From Pseudomonadota bacterium (GTDB lineage: Bacteria; Pseudomonadota; Gammaproteobacteria; UBA5335), in the NCBI GenBank assembly GCA_002862435.1, contig PKDC01000013.1:1-64000 (forward strand): 64,000 nucleotides of DNA. Direction: 5' to 3'. The notes beneath the pieces were generated by a model. That model was not told where the DNA came from, made no database searches, and saw only the letters and a list, made by a program, of their open reading frames with translations. Positions 10,553 to 20,015 of the stretch are shown here, piece by piece. Each line of letters begins with the position of its first letter. Within the stretch, counting starts at the first letter, position 1. Made by a program: the position numbers and the translations under genes.

Positions 10553-11743
10553 ATGAGCATGGAAAACCGCTGGCTCCTGCCCGAAGCCGTCTCCGAGGTG
10601 TTGCCGCCCCATGCGCGGGCGATGGACTTGCTGGGCCGCGCGGTCATGGATCTGTTCTGGTCGTGGGGCTACGATGCCATCGATCCGCCCCTGATCGAAT
10701 ACCTGGAGTCGCTGTTGACGGGCACGGGCCAGCATCTGGATCTGGAGACCTTCAAGATCACCGATCAGTTGAGTGGCCGCCTGATGGGCGTGCGGGCGGA
10801 TATCACGCCGCAAGCGGCCCGCATCGACGCCCAGGTGTTGCGCGGCGATGGCCCCCGGCGCCTGTGTTACCTGGGCCCGGTGCTGCACACCCGGTCCGAT
10901 GGCCGCGGGGGCTCTCGTTGTCCCTTGCAGGTGGGCGCCGAGCTGTTTGGGGACGCCAGCCCGCAAAGTGATCTGGAAGTGATTGCCCTCATGCTGGAGA
11001 CCCTGCTGCGCGCAGGACTGGATGATTTGCATCTGGATCTGGGGCATGTCGGCATCTATCGCGCCCTGATGCAGGAGGCGGCCTTGCCGGGCCAGGATGA
11101 ACGGCAGTTGTTCGACCTGCTGCAGCGCAAGGCCATGCCCGAGTTGCGGGCGTTTCTGGCGGGCCATCCCATGTCGCGGCAGGTGGCGGGCTGGCTGTGG
11201 GCCTTGCCGGATCTCAATGGTCCGGTGGACGTGCTGGCGCGAGCGCGCACTGTCCTGGCTGGGGCCGGCGCGGGGGTGGAAGCGGCTCTGGCGGAACTGA
11301 CCCGCCTGGCCGAGCGCCTCGATCAGCGTTACTCCCAGGTCACGCTGCATCTGGACCTGGCCGAGCTGCGCGGTTATGACTACCACACCGGCGTGGTGTT
11401 CGCCGCGTTCCAGTCCGGTCGTGGACAGGATCTGGCGCGCGGCGGCCGGTATGATCATGTGGGCGAGGTATTCGGTCGCGCCCGCCCCGCAACGGGCTTC
11501 AGCGCCGATTTGCACGCCCTGTATCACGCCGGTCGCTCACGCGCCGCGCCTGCTGCCGCCATCTGGGCGCCGGTCGCCGGCGAGGATCCGGCGCTTGAGG
11601 CGGCGGTGGTCGCATTGCGTCATCAAGGCGAGCGGGTCATCCGCGCCTTGAGCGAGGAAAATGGCTTGCCGAGCGCGCTGCATTGCGATCGCCGCCTGAT
11701 TTGGCGCGACGAGCAGTGGCGTGTGGATGCATGGACTCCCTGA
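10553..11743 (+). CDS. hisZ: ATP phosphoribosyltransferase regulatory subunit HisZ
   Basis: MSMENRWLLPEAVSEVLPPHARAMDLL...; class II HisRS-like fold protein upstream of purA. Confidence 0.9.
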   Translation: MSMENRWLLPEAVSEVLPPHARAMDLLGRAVMDLFWSWGYDAIDPPLIEYLESLLTGTGQHLDLETFKITDQLSGRLMGVRADITPQAARIDAQVLRGDGPRRLCYLGPVLHTRSDGRGGSRCPLQVGAELFGDASPQSDLEVIALMLETLLRAGLDDLHLDLGHVGIYRALMQEAALPGQDERQLFDLLQRKAMPELRAFLAGHPMSRQVAGWLWALPDLNGPVDVLARARTVLAGAGAGVEAALAELTRLAERLDQRYSQVTLHLDLAELRGYDYHTGVVFAAFQSGRGQDLARGGRYDHVGEVFGRARPATGFSADLHALYHAGRSRAAPAAAIWAPVAGEDPALEAAVVALRHQGERVIRALSEENGLPSALHCDRRLIWRDEQWRVDAWTP

Positions 11744-11775
11744 ACAAGCGCCGGCCCGGCGGGCTGGCTGAATAG

Positions 11776-13077
<1,302 letters not shown>

Positions 13078-13108
13078 GGGGCCTGCATGCCAATTCAAGG
13101 CGTAAATA

Positions 13109-13144
13109 CAAAAAAGGCTTTCCGTTCCCGGAAAGCCTTTTTTG
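13109..13144. terminator. Bidirectional intrinsic terminator
   Basis: aaaaaaggctttccgttcccggaaagcctttttt: inverted repeat with A/T tracts on both sides, between purA (+) and tRNA (-). Confidence 0.85.
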
Positions 13145-13158
13145 CTTTGAAATCAAGA

Positions 13159-13245
13159 TGGTGCCGAGAAGAGGACTTGAACCTCCACGGGGTTTCCCCC
13201 ACTAATACCTGAAACTAGCGCGTCTACCAATTCCGCCATCTCGGC
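13159..13245 (-). tRNA. tRNA-Leu (anticodon CAG), CCA encoded
   Basis: Minus strand GCCGAGATGGCGGAATTGGTAGACGCGCTAGTTTCAGGTATTAGTGGGGGAAACCCCGTGGAGGTTCAAGTCCTCTTCTCGGCACCA; acceptor, D, long variable and T arms fold by eye. Confidence 0.95.
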
Positions 13246-13367
13246 TCAACGGAATTGCATTTGTCCTGCAACCCCGTGGGCTGCGAACTTTAAGACTCCC
13301 CAAAGCCGTTGTCAACGGGCAAAATGCCCGATCTTAGAGGTAATCAATTTATTCATGGAACTCCTGA

Positions 13368-15722
13368 ATGGCTGAAGCTGACTGGCAATCCCGCGATCCC
13401 CACTACGAGCAGGAACGGTTGAAGTATCCCCAGCCCGCGCCCAGTCGGGAATATTTGCGCATGTTGCTGACCGAGGCGGGCGAACCGCTCTCCCGCGAGG
13501 ACATCATCGAACGCGGCGGCATCACCGGCGCCGAGGCCCTGGAAGGGGTGGAGCGACGGCTCACCGCGATGGTCCGCGACGGCGAGTTGGCGATCAACCG
13601 CAAGGGCGCCTATGGCCTGGTGGACCGTATGCATCTCGTGGGGGGGCGCGTCATCGCCCATCGGGATGGCTTCGGCTTTCTGGTCTCGGATGACGGCGGC
13701 GATGACGTCTTCCTGCCCGCGCGGCAGATGCGCGATCTGTTCCACGGTGATCGCGTCCTGGTGCGGATCAGCGGCGAGGATCGTCGCGGCCGCCGCGAAG
13801 GGGTGGTGGTCGAGATCCTGGAGCGGAACACCCAGCAGGTGGTGGGCCGTTTTTACCGCGAACAGGGCGTGGGCTTCGTGCTGCCCGAGAACCCCCGCAT
13901 CACTCACCAGATCATGATTCCGGCCGACGCGCAGGGCGAGGTCCGCGACAACCAGATCGTGGTGGTCGATATCGTCGAACCCCCCAGCAAACGCGGGCCG
14001 CCCTTGGGTCGTATTCGCGAGGTGCTGGGCGAGCACATGGCGCCCGGCATGGAAATCGAGGTCGCCATCCGCGCCCACGGCATTCCCTCGGTGTGGCCGG
14101 AAGCAGTGGAAGCGGCCTGTGCACCGTTCGGTAGCCGGGTCGAGTCTGACGACAAGCGTGATCGGATTGATCTGCGGCGCTATCCGCTGGTGACGGTCGA
14201 TGGCGCCGATGCGCGCGATTTTGACGACGCGGTGTTCTGTGAACCGGCCGGGGAGGGCTGGCGCCTGCTGGTGGCCATCGCCGATGTGGGGCATTACGTG
14301 CGCCCTGGCGATCCTCTGGACCTGGAGGCGGCCACGCGCGGCAACTCGGTCTACTTCCCCCAGCAGGTCGTGCCCATGCTGCCGGAAGTGCTTTCCAATG
14401 GCCTGTGTTCGATCAACCCCAAGGTCGACCGCCTGTGCATGGTGTGCGCCCTGGAAATCGGCGCCGATGGCGAGATCAGCCGCTTCCGCTTCTTCGAAGG
14501 CGTGATGCGCTCGGCGCAGCGGCTGACCTATGACGAATTTGCCCAGGCCGTGATCGATCGGGACGCCCCGACGCGGGAACGGCTGAAAGACATTCTGGGC
14601 CATCTGGAAGACCTCCATGGTCTCTACCAGGTGCTGCGCAAGGCCCGGGAGCGCCGCGGCGCCCTGGATTTCGGCACCGCCGAGACGGTGATCGAGTTCG
14701 GTCCGGATCGCAAGATCGCCGCCATCAAGCCGTTTCTGCGTCACGATGCCCATCGCATGATCGAGGAGTGCATGATTGCCGCCAACGTGGCGGCGGCCCG
14801 CTTCCTCAGCGAACACCGCATCCCGGCCCTTTACCGGGTCCATCCGCCACCGTCTTCCGAACGGCTCGAAGATCTGCGCGCATTCCTGACGGGCTTTGGC
14901 TTGTCCCTGGGTGGCGGCGACAAGCCCAGCCCCCAGGATTACGCCCGGGTGCTGACCGCCCTGGAAGCGCGCGAGGATCGGCACTTGATCGAACCGGTGC
15001 TGCTGCGTTCGCTCAGCCGCGCCGAATACACAGTCTCCAACGACGGCCATTTCGGCCTGTCGCTGGCGGCCTACACCCACTTTACCTCGCCCATCCGACG
15101 TTACCCCGACCTGATCGTCCACCGGGGTATCCGGCACGTGGTTCAGGGTGGAACCGCCGAAAACTATCCCCTGACGCCGGCGCAGCTCGATCGCATCGCC
15201 GAGCAGTGCTCGTTGACCGAGCGGCGCGCGGATGAGGCCACCCGGGATGTAGCGGACTGGCTCAAATGCGAGTTCATGCTGGAGCGGGTCGGCGAGGTCT
15301 TTGATGGACGCATCAACGCCGTCACCGGCTTTGGCCTGTTCGTCCTGCTCGACAAGGTGTATGTCGAGGGGCTGGTGCATGTCACCTCCCTGTCCAATGA
15401 CTATTACCAGCACGATCCGGTGCAACATCGCCTGCGCGGCGAACGTTCCGGCCACATCTACCGGCTCGGAGACCGCATCCGGGTTCGCCTGATCAACGTG
15501 AATCTTGATGAACGCAAAATCGACTTCGAACTCGCCCCGGCGGAAGGCAACCGCGACGGGGCGGCCAAAGCCCCGGCCCGACGGGGCAGCGGCAAGCGCC
15601 CAGCAGCCGCCAGCATCCCCGACCCAGCCGCGCCCAAACCCAAGGAAGGCGAAGGCGCCGACAAGACCAAGCGCCGACGCCCCCGCAAGCGCCGCAAGGC
15701 CAAAGCCAAGGAAGCGAGCTGA
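13368..15722 (+). CDS. rnr: Ribonuclease R
   Basis: ORF 784 aa; RNB domain DARDFDDAVF, S1 domain, basic K/R-rich tail. Confidence 0.95.
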   Translation: MAEADWQSRDPHYEQERLKYPQPAPSREYLRMLLTEAGEPLSREDIIERGGITGAEALEGVERRLTAMVRDGELAINRKGAYGLVDRMHLVGGRVIAHRDGFGFLVSDDGGDDVFLPARQMRDLFHGDRVLVRISGEDRRGRREGVVVEILERNTQQVVGRFYREQGVGFVLPENPRITHQIMIPADAQGEVRDNQIVVVDIVEPPSKRGPPLGRIREVLGEHMAPGMEIEVAIRAHGIPSVWPEAVEAACAPFGSRVESDDKRDRIDLRRYPLVTVDGADARDFDDAVFCEPAGEGWRLLVAIADVGHYVRPGDPLDLEAATRGNSVYFPQQVVPMLPEVLSNGLCSINPKVDRLCMVCALEIGADGEISRFRFFEGVMRSAQRLTYDEFAQAVIDRDAPTRERLKDILGHLEDLHGLYQVLRKARERRGALDFGTAETVIEFGPDRKIAAIKPFLRHDAHRMIEECMIAANVAAARFLSEHRIPALYRVHPPPSSERLEDLRAFLTGFGLSLGGGDKPSPQDYARVLTALEAREDRHLIEPVLLRSLSRAEYTVSNDGHFGLSLAAYTHFTSPIRRYPDLIVHRGIRHVVQGGTAENYPLTPAQLDRIAEQCSLTERRADEATRDVADWLKCEFMLERVGEVFDGRINAVTGFGLFVLLDKVYVEGLVHVTSLSNDYYQHDPVQHRLRGERSGHIYRLGDRIRVRLINVNLDERKIDFELAPAEGNRDGAAKAPARRGSGKRPAAASIPDPAAPKPKEGEGADKTKRRRPRKRRKAKAKEAS

Positions 15723-16503
15723 GTCCTTCGGCGGTCCCGCTGCTGACACGGGACCGCCGGGAACCCAGGGCGTCTTCGGCCTCCATGCAGTCGTCGCGCT
15801 GCTCACCTTCGACGCGGATCGCGTTCAGGCGATCTGGGTGCAGGACAGCCGCCGCGAGGACCAGGTGGCTGCCGTGCTGGAGCGTGCCGCCCGCCTGAAC
15901 ATTGCCGTGGAGGTGCTGCCGCGGCGCGCACTGGACAGCCGCCTGCCCGGTCTGCGGCATCAGGGCCTGGTGGCGTGGACGCTGCCTGCGCCGCGACTCG
16001 GCGAGGCCGATCTGCAGGCGCAGTTGGCGGATTGGGGCGCGACGCCGGTGTTGCTGGTGCTGGATGGCGTGCAGGATCCCCACAACCTGGGCGCTTGCCT
16101 GCGCACCGTCTGGGCGGCCGGCGCGCAAGCGGTGATCGTGCCCCAGGACCGGGCTGCGGGACTTACCCCCACGGTCCGCAAGGTCGCCGTGGGCGCGGCG
16201 GAACAGGTGCCCTTGTTCCAGGTCACCAACCTGGCGCGGACTTTGAAGATGTTGGCGGACCAAGGTTTTCGCATCCTCGGCGCCGAAGCCCAGGCCACCG
16301 AAAGCCTGTACACCGCCGATCTGTCCGGACCGCTGGTGTGGGTGCTGGGCGGCGAGGGCAGCGGTTTGCGGCGCCTGACCCAGGAATGCTGCGATGTGCG
16401 CGTGTCCATCCCCTTGCAGGGCGGCGCGGAGAGCCTGAATGTCTCCGTCGCCGCTGGCGTCGTCCTGTTCGAAACCCGGCGTCGGCGTTTGATGGGGATG
16501 TGA
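15508..16503 (+). CDS. rlmB: 23S rRNA (guanosine-2'-O-)-methyltransferase RlmB (SpoU family) with about 85-aa basic N-terminal extension
   Basis: GVFGLHAVVALL, LDGVQDPHNLGACLRTVWAAG, LGGEGSGLRRLTQECCDVRVSIPL, SLNVSVAAGVVLFE; only in-frame start is TTG/ATG at 15505/15508, inside rnr. Confidence 0.88.
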   Translation: MNAKSTSNSPRRKATATGRPKPRPDGAAASAQQPPASPTQPRPNPRKAKAPTRPSADAPASAARPKPRKRAESFGGPAADTGPPGTQGVFGLHAVVALLTFDADRVQAIWVQDSRREDQVAAVLERAARLNIAVEVLPRRALDSRLPGLRHQGLVAWTLPAPRLGEADLQAQLADWGATPVLLVLDGVQDPHNLGACLRTVWAAGAQAVIVPQDRAAGLTPTVRKVAVGAAEQVPLFQVTNLARTLKMLADQGFRILGAEAQATESLYTADLSGPLVWVLGGEGSGLRRLTQECCDVRVSIPLQGGAESLNVSVAAGVVLFETRRRRLMGM

Positions 16504-16612
16504 TGGCCGTTGCCGGACTTGTTCGAAAGCCGCCAAGGGTTGGAGGCGTTCGCGCATCCCCGGGATGCGCGTAGAGGCGTGCCCCTTTTCCCAGCGCGAG
16601 GCCTTGAAGCCG

Positions 16613-17047
16613 ATGACGACATCGACCGGCTGGTTCTATTGGGCCGCATTGTCCGCGTGCTTTGCGGCGCTCACGGCGATCTTCGCGAAGATCGGCATCC
16701 GGGACGTTGATTCGGATTTCGCGACGCTGTTGCGAACCGTGATGATCGTCTTTGTGCTGGCGCCCTTCGTCTGGTTCGCGGGCAAGTGGAGCAATCCATT
16801 CGACCTGGCGCCGAAATCCCTGCTCTTTCTGGTCCTGTCCGCATTCGCAACCGGGGCATCGTGGGTGTGCTACTTCAGGGCGCTTCAGATGGGCGACGCC
16901 GCCAAGGTGGCCCCGGTCGACAAGTTCAGTCTGGTGCTTGTGGCCATCTTCGCCTATGCGTTTCTGGGGGAGCGTCCGTCTGAAAGGGATTGGCTCGGCA
17001 TTGCCCTCGTGGCGCTGGGCGTGCTGGTGCTCGCCTTTAAACGCTAG
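16613..17047 (+). CDS. Half-size EamA/DMT-family transporter
   Basis: MTTSTGWFYWAALSACFAALTAIFAKIGI...APVDKFSLVLVAIFAYAFLGERPSERDWLGIALVALGVLVLAFKR; about 5 TM segments. Confidence 0.8.
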   Translation: MTTSTGWFYWAALSACFAALTAIFAKIGIRDVDSDFATLLRTVMIVFVLAPFVWFAGKWSNPFDLAPKSLLFLVLSAFATGASWVCYFRALQMGDAAKVAPVDKFSLVLVAIFAYAFLGERPSERDWLGIALVALGVLVLAFKR

Positions 17048-17108
17048 GGGCCCGGCGGAACCGCCGCCCAAGTTGATGTGATCAAGCGCATCGCCCGCGC
17101 CGGATGCC

Positions 17109-18119
17109 TCAGTGATAGCCGGCGCCGGGGCGGACCTTGCCGCGGAACACCCAGTAGTTATAGGCGGTGTAGCCCAGGATCAGCGGCAATAAGGCCACTG
17201 CGCCGACGAGCAGAAAGCCTTGCGAGGCGGGCGGCGCAGCGGTTTCCCAGAGGGTGAAGACGCGCGGCACGGTGTAGGGCCACAGACTCACCGCCAGGCC
17301 AAAAGCGCCCAGCGCGAACAGCGTGATGGTGAGCACAAAGGGCGCCCAGGGAGATTGTCGGCGCAGCGCCCGCCACAGCATCCAGCCGACCACGATGGTC
17401 AGGATCGGCACCGGCATCAGCCAGAACAGATTGGGCAAACTGAACCAGCGCGCGGCCACCTCCGCCGACATCAGCGGCGTCGCCAGGCTCACCATGGCGA
17501 TCCAGGCCAGCACCACGAACATCAACACCTGGCCGGCGTGAAACGCCCAGCGCTGCAACGCGCCTTCGGTCTTCAAGGCCAGCCAGCATGCCCCCAGCAA
17601 GGCGTAGCCACAGACCAGCGCAAAGCCGGTCATCAGGCTGAATGGGGTGAGCCAGTCCATCACGTTGCCGGTGAACTTCCCGTCCGTCACCTGGAATCCC
17701 TGGATGAAGGCGCCCAGCACCGTCCCTTGGAAGAATGCCGCCAGCACCGAGCCCAAATTGAAGGCCACGTCCCACACGCCCCGGCTGCGCTCCGCCTTGA
17801 AGCGGAATTCAAAGGCCACGCCGCGGAACACCAAGGCAAACAGCATGAACAGGATGGGGATATAGAGGGCCGTCATGAGCAGCCCATAAGCCTTGGGGAA
17901 GGCGGCGAACAAGCCGCCGCCGGCCAGCACCAGCCAGGTTTCGTTGCCGTCCCAGTGGGGCGCGATGCTGTTCATCATCAGATCGCGTTCCTCGTCGGTG
18001 CGACCCCAGGGAAACAGGATGCCGATCCCCAAATCGAAGCCGTCCAGAATCACATACAACATCAGCCCCAGGCACAGTACCCCAGCCCAGATCAACGGAA
18101 TCCAGAAACTCGCGTCCAT
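17109..18119 (-). CDS. cydB: Cytochrome bd / cyanide-insensitive oxidase subunit II
   Basis: MDASFWIPLIWAGVLCLGLMLYVILDGFDLGIGILFPW; GNETWLVLAGGGLFAAFPKAYG. Confidence 0.93.
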   Translation of the reverse strand: MDASFWIPLIWAGVLCLGLMLYVILDGFDLGIGILFPWGRTDEERDLMMNSIAPHWDGNETWLVLAGGGLFAAFPKAYGLLMTALYIPILFMLFALVFRGVAFEFRFKAERSRGVWDVAFNLGSVLAAFFQGTVLGAFIQGFQVTDGKFTGNVMDWLTPFSLMTGFALVCGYALLGACWLALKTEGALQRWAFHAGQVLMFVVLAWIAMVSLATPLMSAEVAARWFSLPNLFWLMPVPILTIVVGWMLWRALRRQSPWAPFVLTITLFALGAFGLAVSLWPYTVPRVFTLWETAAPPASQGFLLVGAVALLPLILGYTAYNYWVFRGKVRPGAGYH

Positions 18120-18135
18120 CGGCAGCGTCTCCTTG

Positions 18136-19494
18136 TTACATCCAGGCGGTGCGGGTGGGCTCGTCATGGTCCGGCTGCGTGGCGGCAGCGTCGGGACCCT
18201 GGCGAATGAGTTTGGACAGGTAATAGAGATAGGCCAGCAACAGGGTTCCATAGACTGCGACGAACAGAGACAGCGTGGTCAGGATGGCGCGTGCGGGCAC
18301 CGCCGAGACGGCCTCCGAGGTGCGCATCAGGCCCTGCACGATCCACGGTTGGCGCCCGGTTTCCGTCACGATCCAGCCGGCCAGGGTGGCGACAAAGCCC
18401 AGTGGCGCGCTGGCCATGCAGAGCAGGGCGTAGGGCCGATTGCTGTAGAGCGTGCCGCGCCAGCGCAACAGCAATCCCAGTCCGCCCAGGAACAGGAACC
18501 AGAAGCCCAATCCCACCATGATGCGGAAGCTGAAAAACACCAGCGGCACCAGCGGCCGATCGGCGGGCGCGACCTCCTTCAGACCCAGGACGGTTCCCTC
18601 CGGATCGTGCTGGAGGATTAGACTGGCCAGCTTCGGGATCGCGATCTCGAAGTGGTTGCGCTCGGCCGCCATGTCGGGCCAGGCGAACACCAGCAGCGGC
18701 GCGCCGGCGGTGGTTTCCCACAGCCCCTCCATGGCGGCGATTTTCATGGGTTGATGGCGCTGGACCTGTAAGCCATGTAGATCACCCATCACGATCTGTA
18801 GCGGCGCCAGGATCGCCAGGGCCAGCGTGGCGATGGCGAAGGCGGGCCGCGCCAGTGCGGCGCTCTGGATACGCTGCAGATGCCAAGCCGATACCCCCGC
18901 GACGACCAAGGATGTGGTCAGAAAGGAAGCCATCAGCATGTGCGGGAAACGATAGAAAAACGACGGGTTGAAGATCACCTCCGGCCAGCTTTCCACGTGG
19001 AAGATGCCATCCACCAGGCGATAGCCGGCCGGGGTGTGCATCCAGGAACTGGCCGCGAGGATCCAGAACGCCGAGATCATGGTGCCGATCGAGACGATGC
19101 AGGTGGCGGCGAAATGCAGGCGCGGTGGCACCCGCTGCATGCCGAACAGCATGACCCCCAGGAAACTCGCCTCCAGGAAGAACGCCGTGAGGACCTCATA
19201 GCCCAGCAACGGTCCCAGGATATTGCCCGTCACCTCGGAGAAACGCGCGAAGTTGGTGCCGAACTCATACGACAGCACCACCCCGGACACCACGCCCATG
19301 CCGAAGGAGAGCGCAAAGATCTTCACCCAGAAGCGATACAGCGTGAGGTAGACCGCCTGTCCGGTGCGCAGCCACAGCGCTTCCAGGATCACCAGGAACA
19401 GCGCCAGGCCGATGGTGAGCGTGGGAAACAGGATGTGAAAACTGATGGTCAAGGCGAACTGCAAGCGGGCCAGGATGACGGCGTCAAAGGGCAT
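18136..19494 (-). CDS. cydA: Cytochrome bd / CIO-type oxidase subunit I
   Basis: MPFDAVILARLQFALTISFHILFPTLTIGLA..., GWIVTETGRQPWIVQGLMRT; short Q-loop region resembles CioA type. Confidence 0.93.
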   Translation of the reverse strand: MPFDAVILARLQFALTISFHILFPTLTIGLALFLVILEALWLRTGQAVYLTLYRFWVKIFALSFGMGVVSGVVLSYEFGTNFARFSEVTGNILGPLLGYEVLTAFFLEASFLGVMLFGMQRVPPRLHFAATCIVSIGTMISAFWILAASSWMHTPAGYRLVDGIFHVESWPEVIFNPSFFYRFPHMLMASFLTTSLVVAGVSAWHLQRIQSAALARPAFAIATLALAILAPLQIVMGDLHGLQVQRHQPMKIAAMEGLWETTAGAPLLVFAWPDMAAERNHFEIAIPKLASLILQHDPEGTVLGLKEVAPADRPLVPLVFFSFRIMVGLGFWFLFLGGLGLLLRWRGTLYSNRPYALLCMASAPLGFVATLAGWIVTETGRQPWIVQGLMRTSEAVSAVPARAILTTLSLFVAVYGTLLLAYLYYLSKLIRQGPDAAATQPDHDEPTRTAWM

Positions 19495-19806
19495 GGGTGT
19501 CTCCGCTTTGTGGGGCCTGATAAATATTCGTGCTAACCATATACCAATGCCGACGATCAGTCCGATCCGATCAAGCGGGACATCCTCCACGTTTCGACAA
19601 GGTGGACGCAAACGGGTTGCAAAGGGCTGAACCAACTCAAAAGCCTTTGTCCATCCAGCTCGCGGCAGAAAATTGTGGAACAATCGCCGATCGAGGCGGC
19701 GCGGCTGTGCAAGGCGGTAAATCCCCGCTCGCATCGGGTACGAAGGGTCGCACGCCCCGAGGCGTCAGGTCCATGGCGCGCTGCCGATGAAGTGCACAAT
19801 GATTGC

Positions 19807-19960
19807 ATGGATGCTGATGTGACCAAGGAAGCCACCGCCCGCATCAAGATCAACCGGCTGCCGGTTATTCGCCGACGGCGCGCTGCCGGCCCAATTCAGG
19901 CTTGAACCCGGCCATTTTTTCCTTGCGCTGTCGCTGACTTGATCGCGGGCGGCAGGATAG
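19807..19960 (+). pseudogene. Remnant of N-terminus of type I restriction HsdR-like/DEAD helicase subunit (frameshifted)
   Basis: MDADVTKEATARIKINRL then, after frame change, LFADGALPAQFRLEPGHFF, resembling the family N-terminus KEAxARIKINxLLxxAGW(R)FFxDGxxPANIxLE. Confidence 0.5.
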
Positions 19961-20015
19961 AGCGCCAAGGTGAAAGGCGCGGGGCACGATACCGCTTAAA
20001 TAGCGAGGGCAACGG

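Noticed and set aside
13159-13245. tRNA-Leu as an integration (att) site
   Set aside because: No integrase, no duplicated tRNA 3' end and conserved neighbours (purA, rnr) on both sides.
13353-15806. 817-aa minus-strand ORF opposite rnr
   Set aside because: Mirror ORF in GC-rich codon-biased DNA; the + strand encodes clear RNase R.
19557-19853. 98-aa minus-strand ORF upstream of the oxidase genes
   Set aside because: No recognisable domain, overlaps the HsdR-like remnant and promoter region; not supported as coding.
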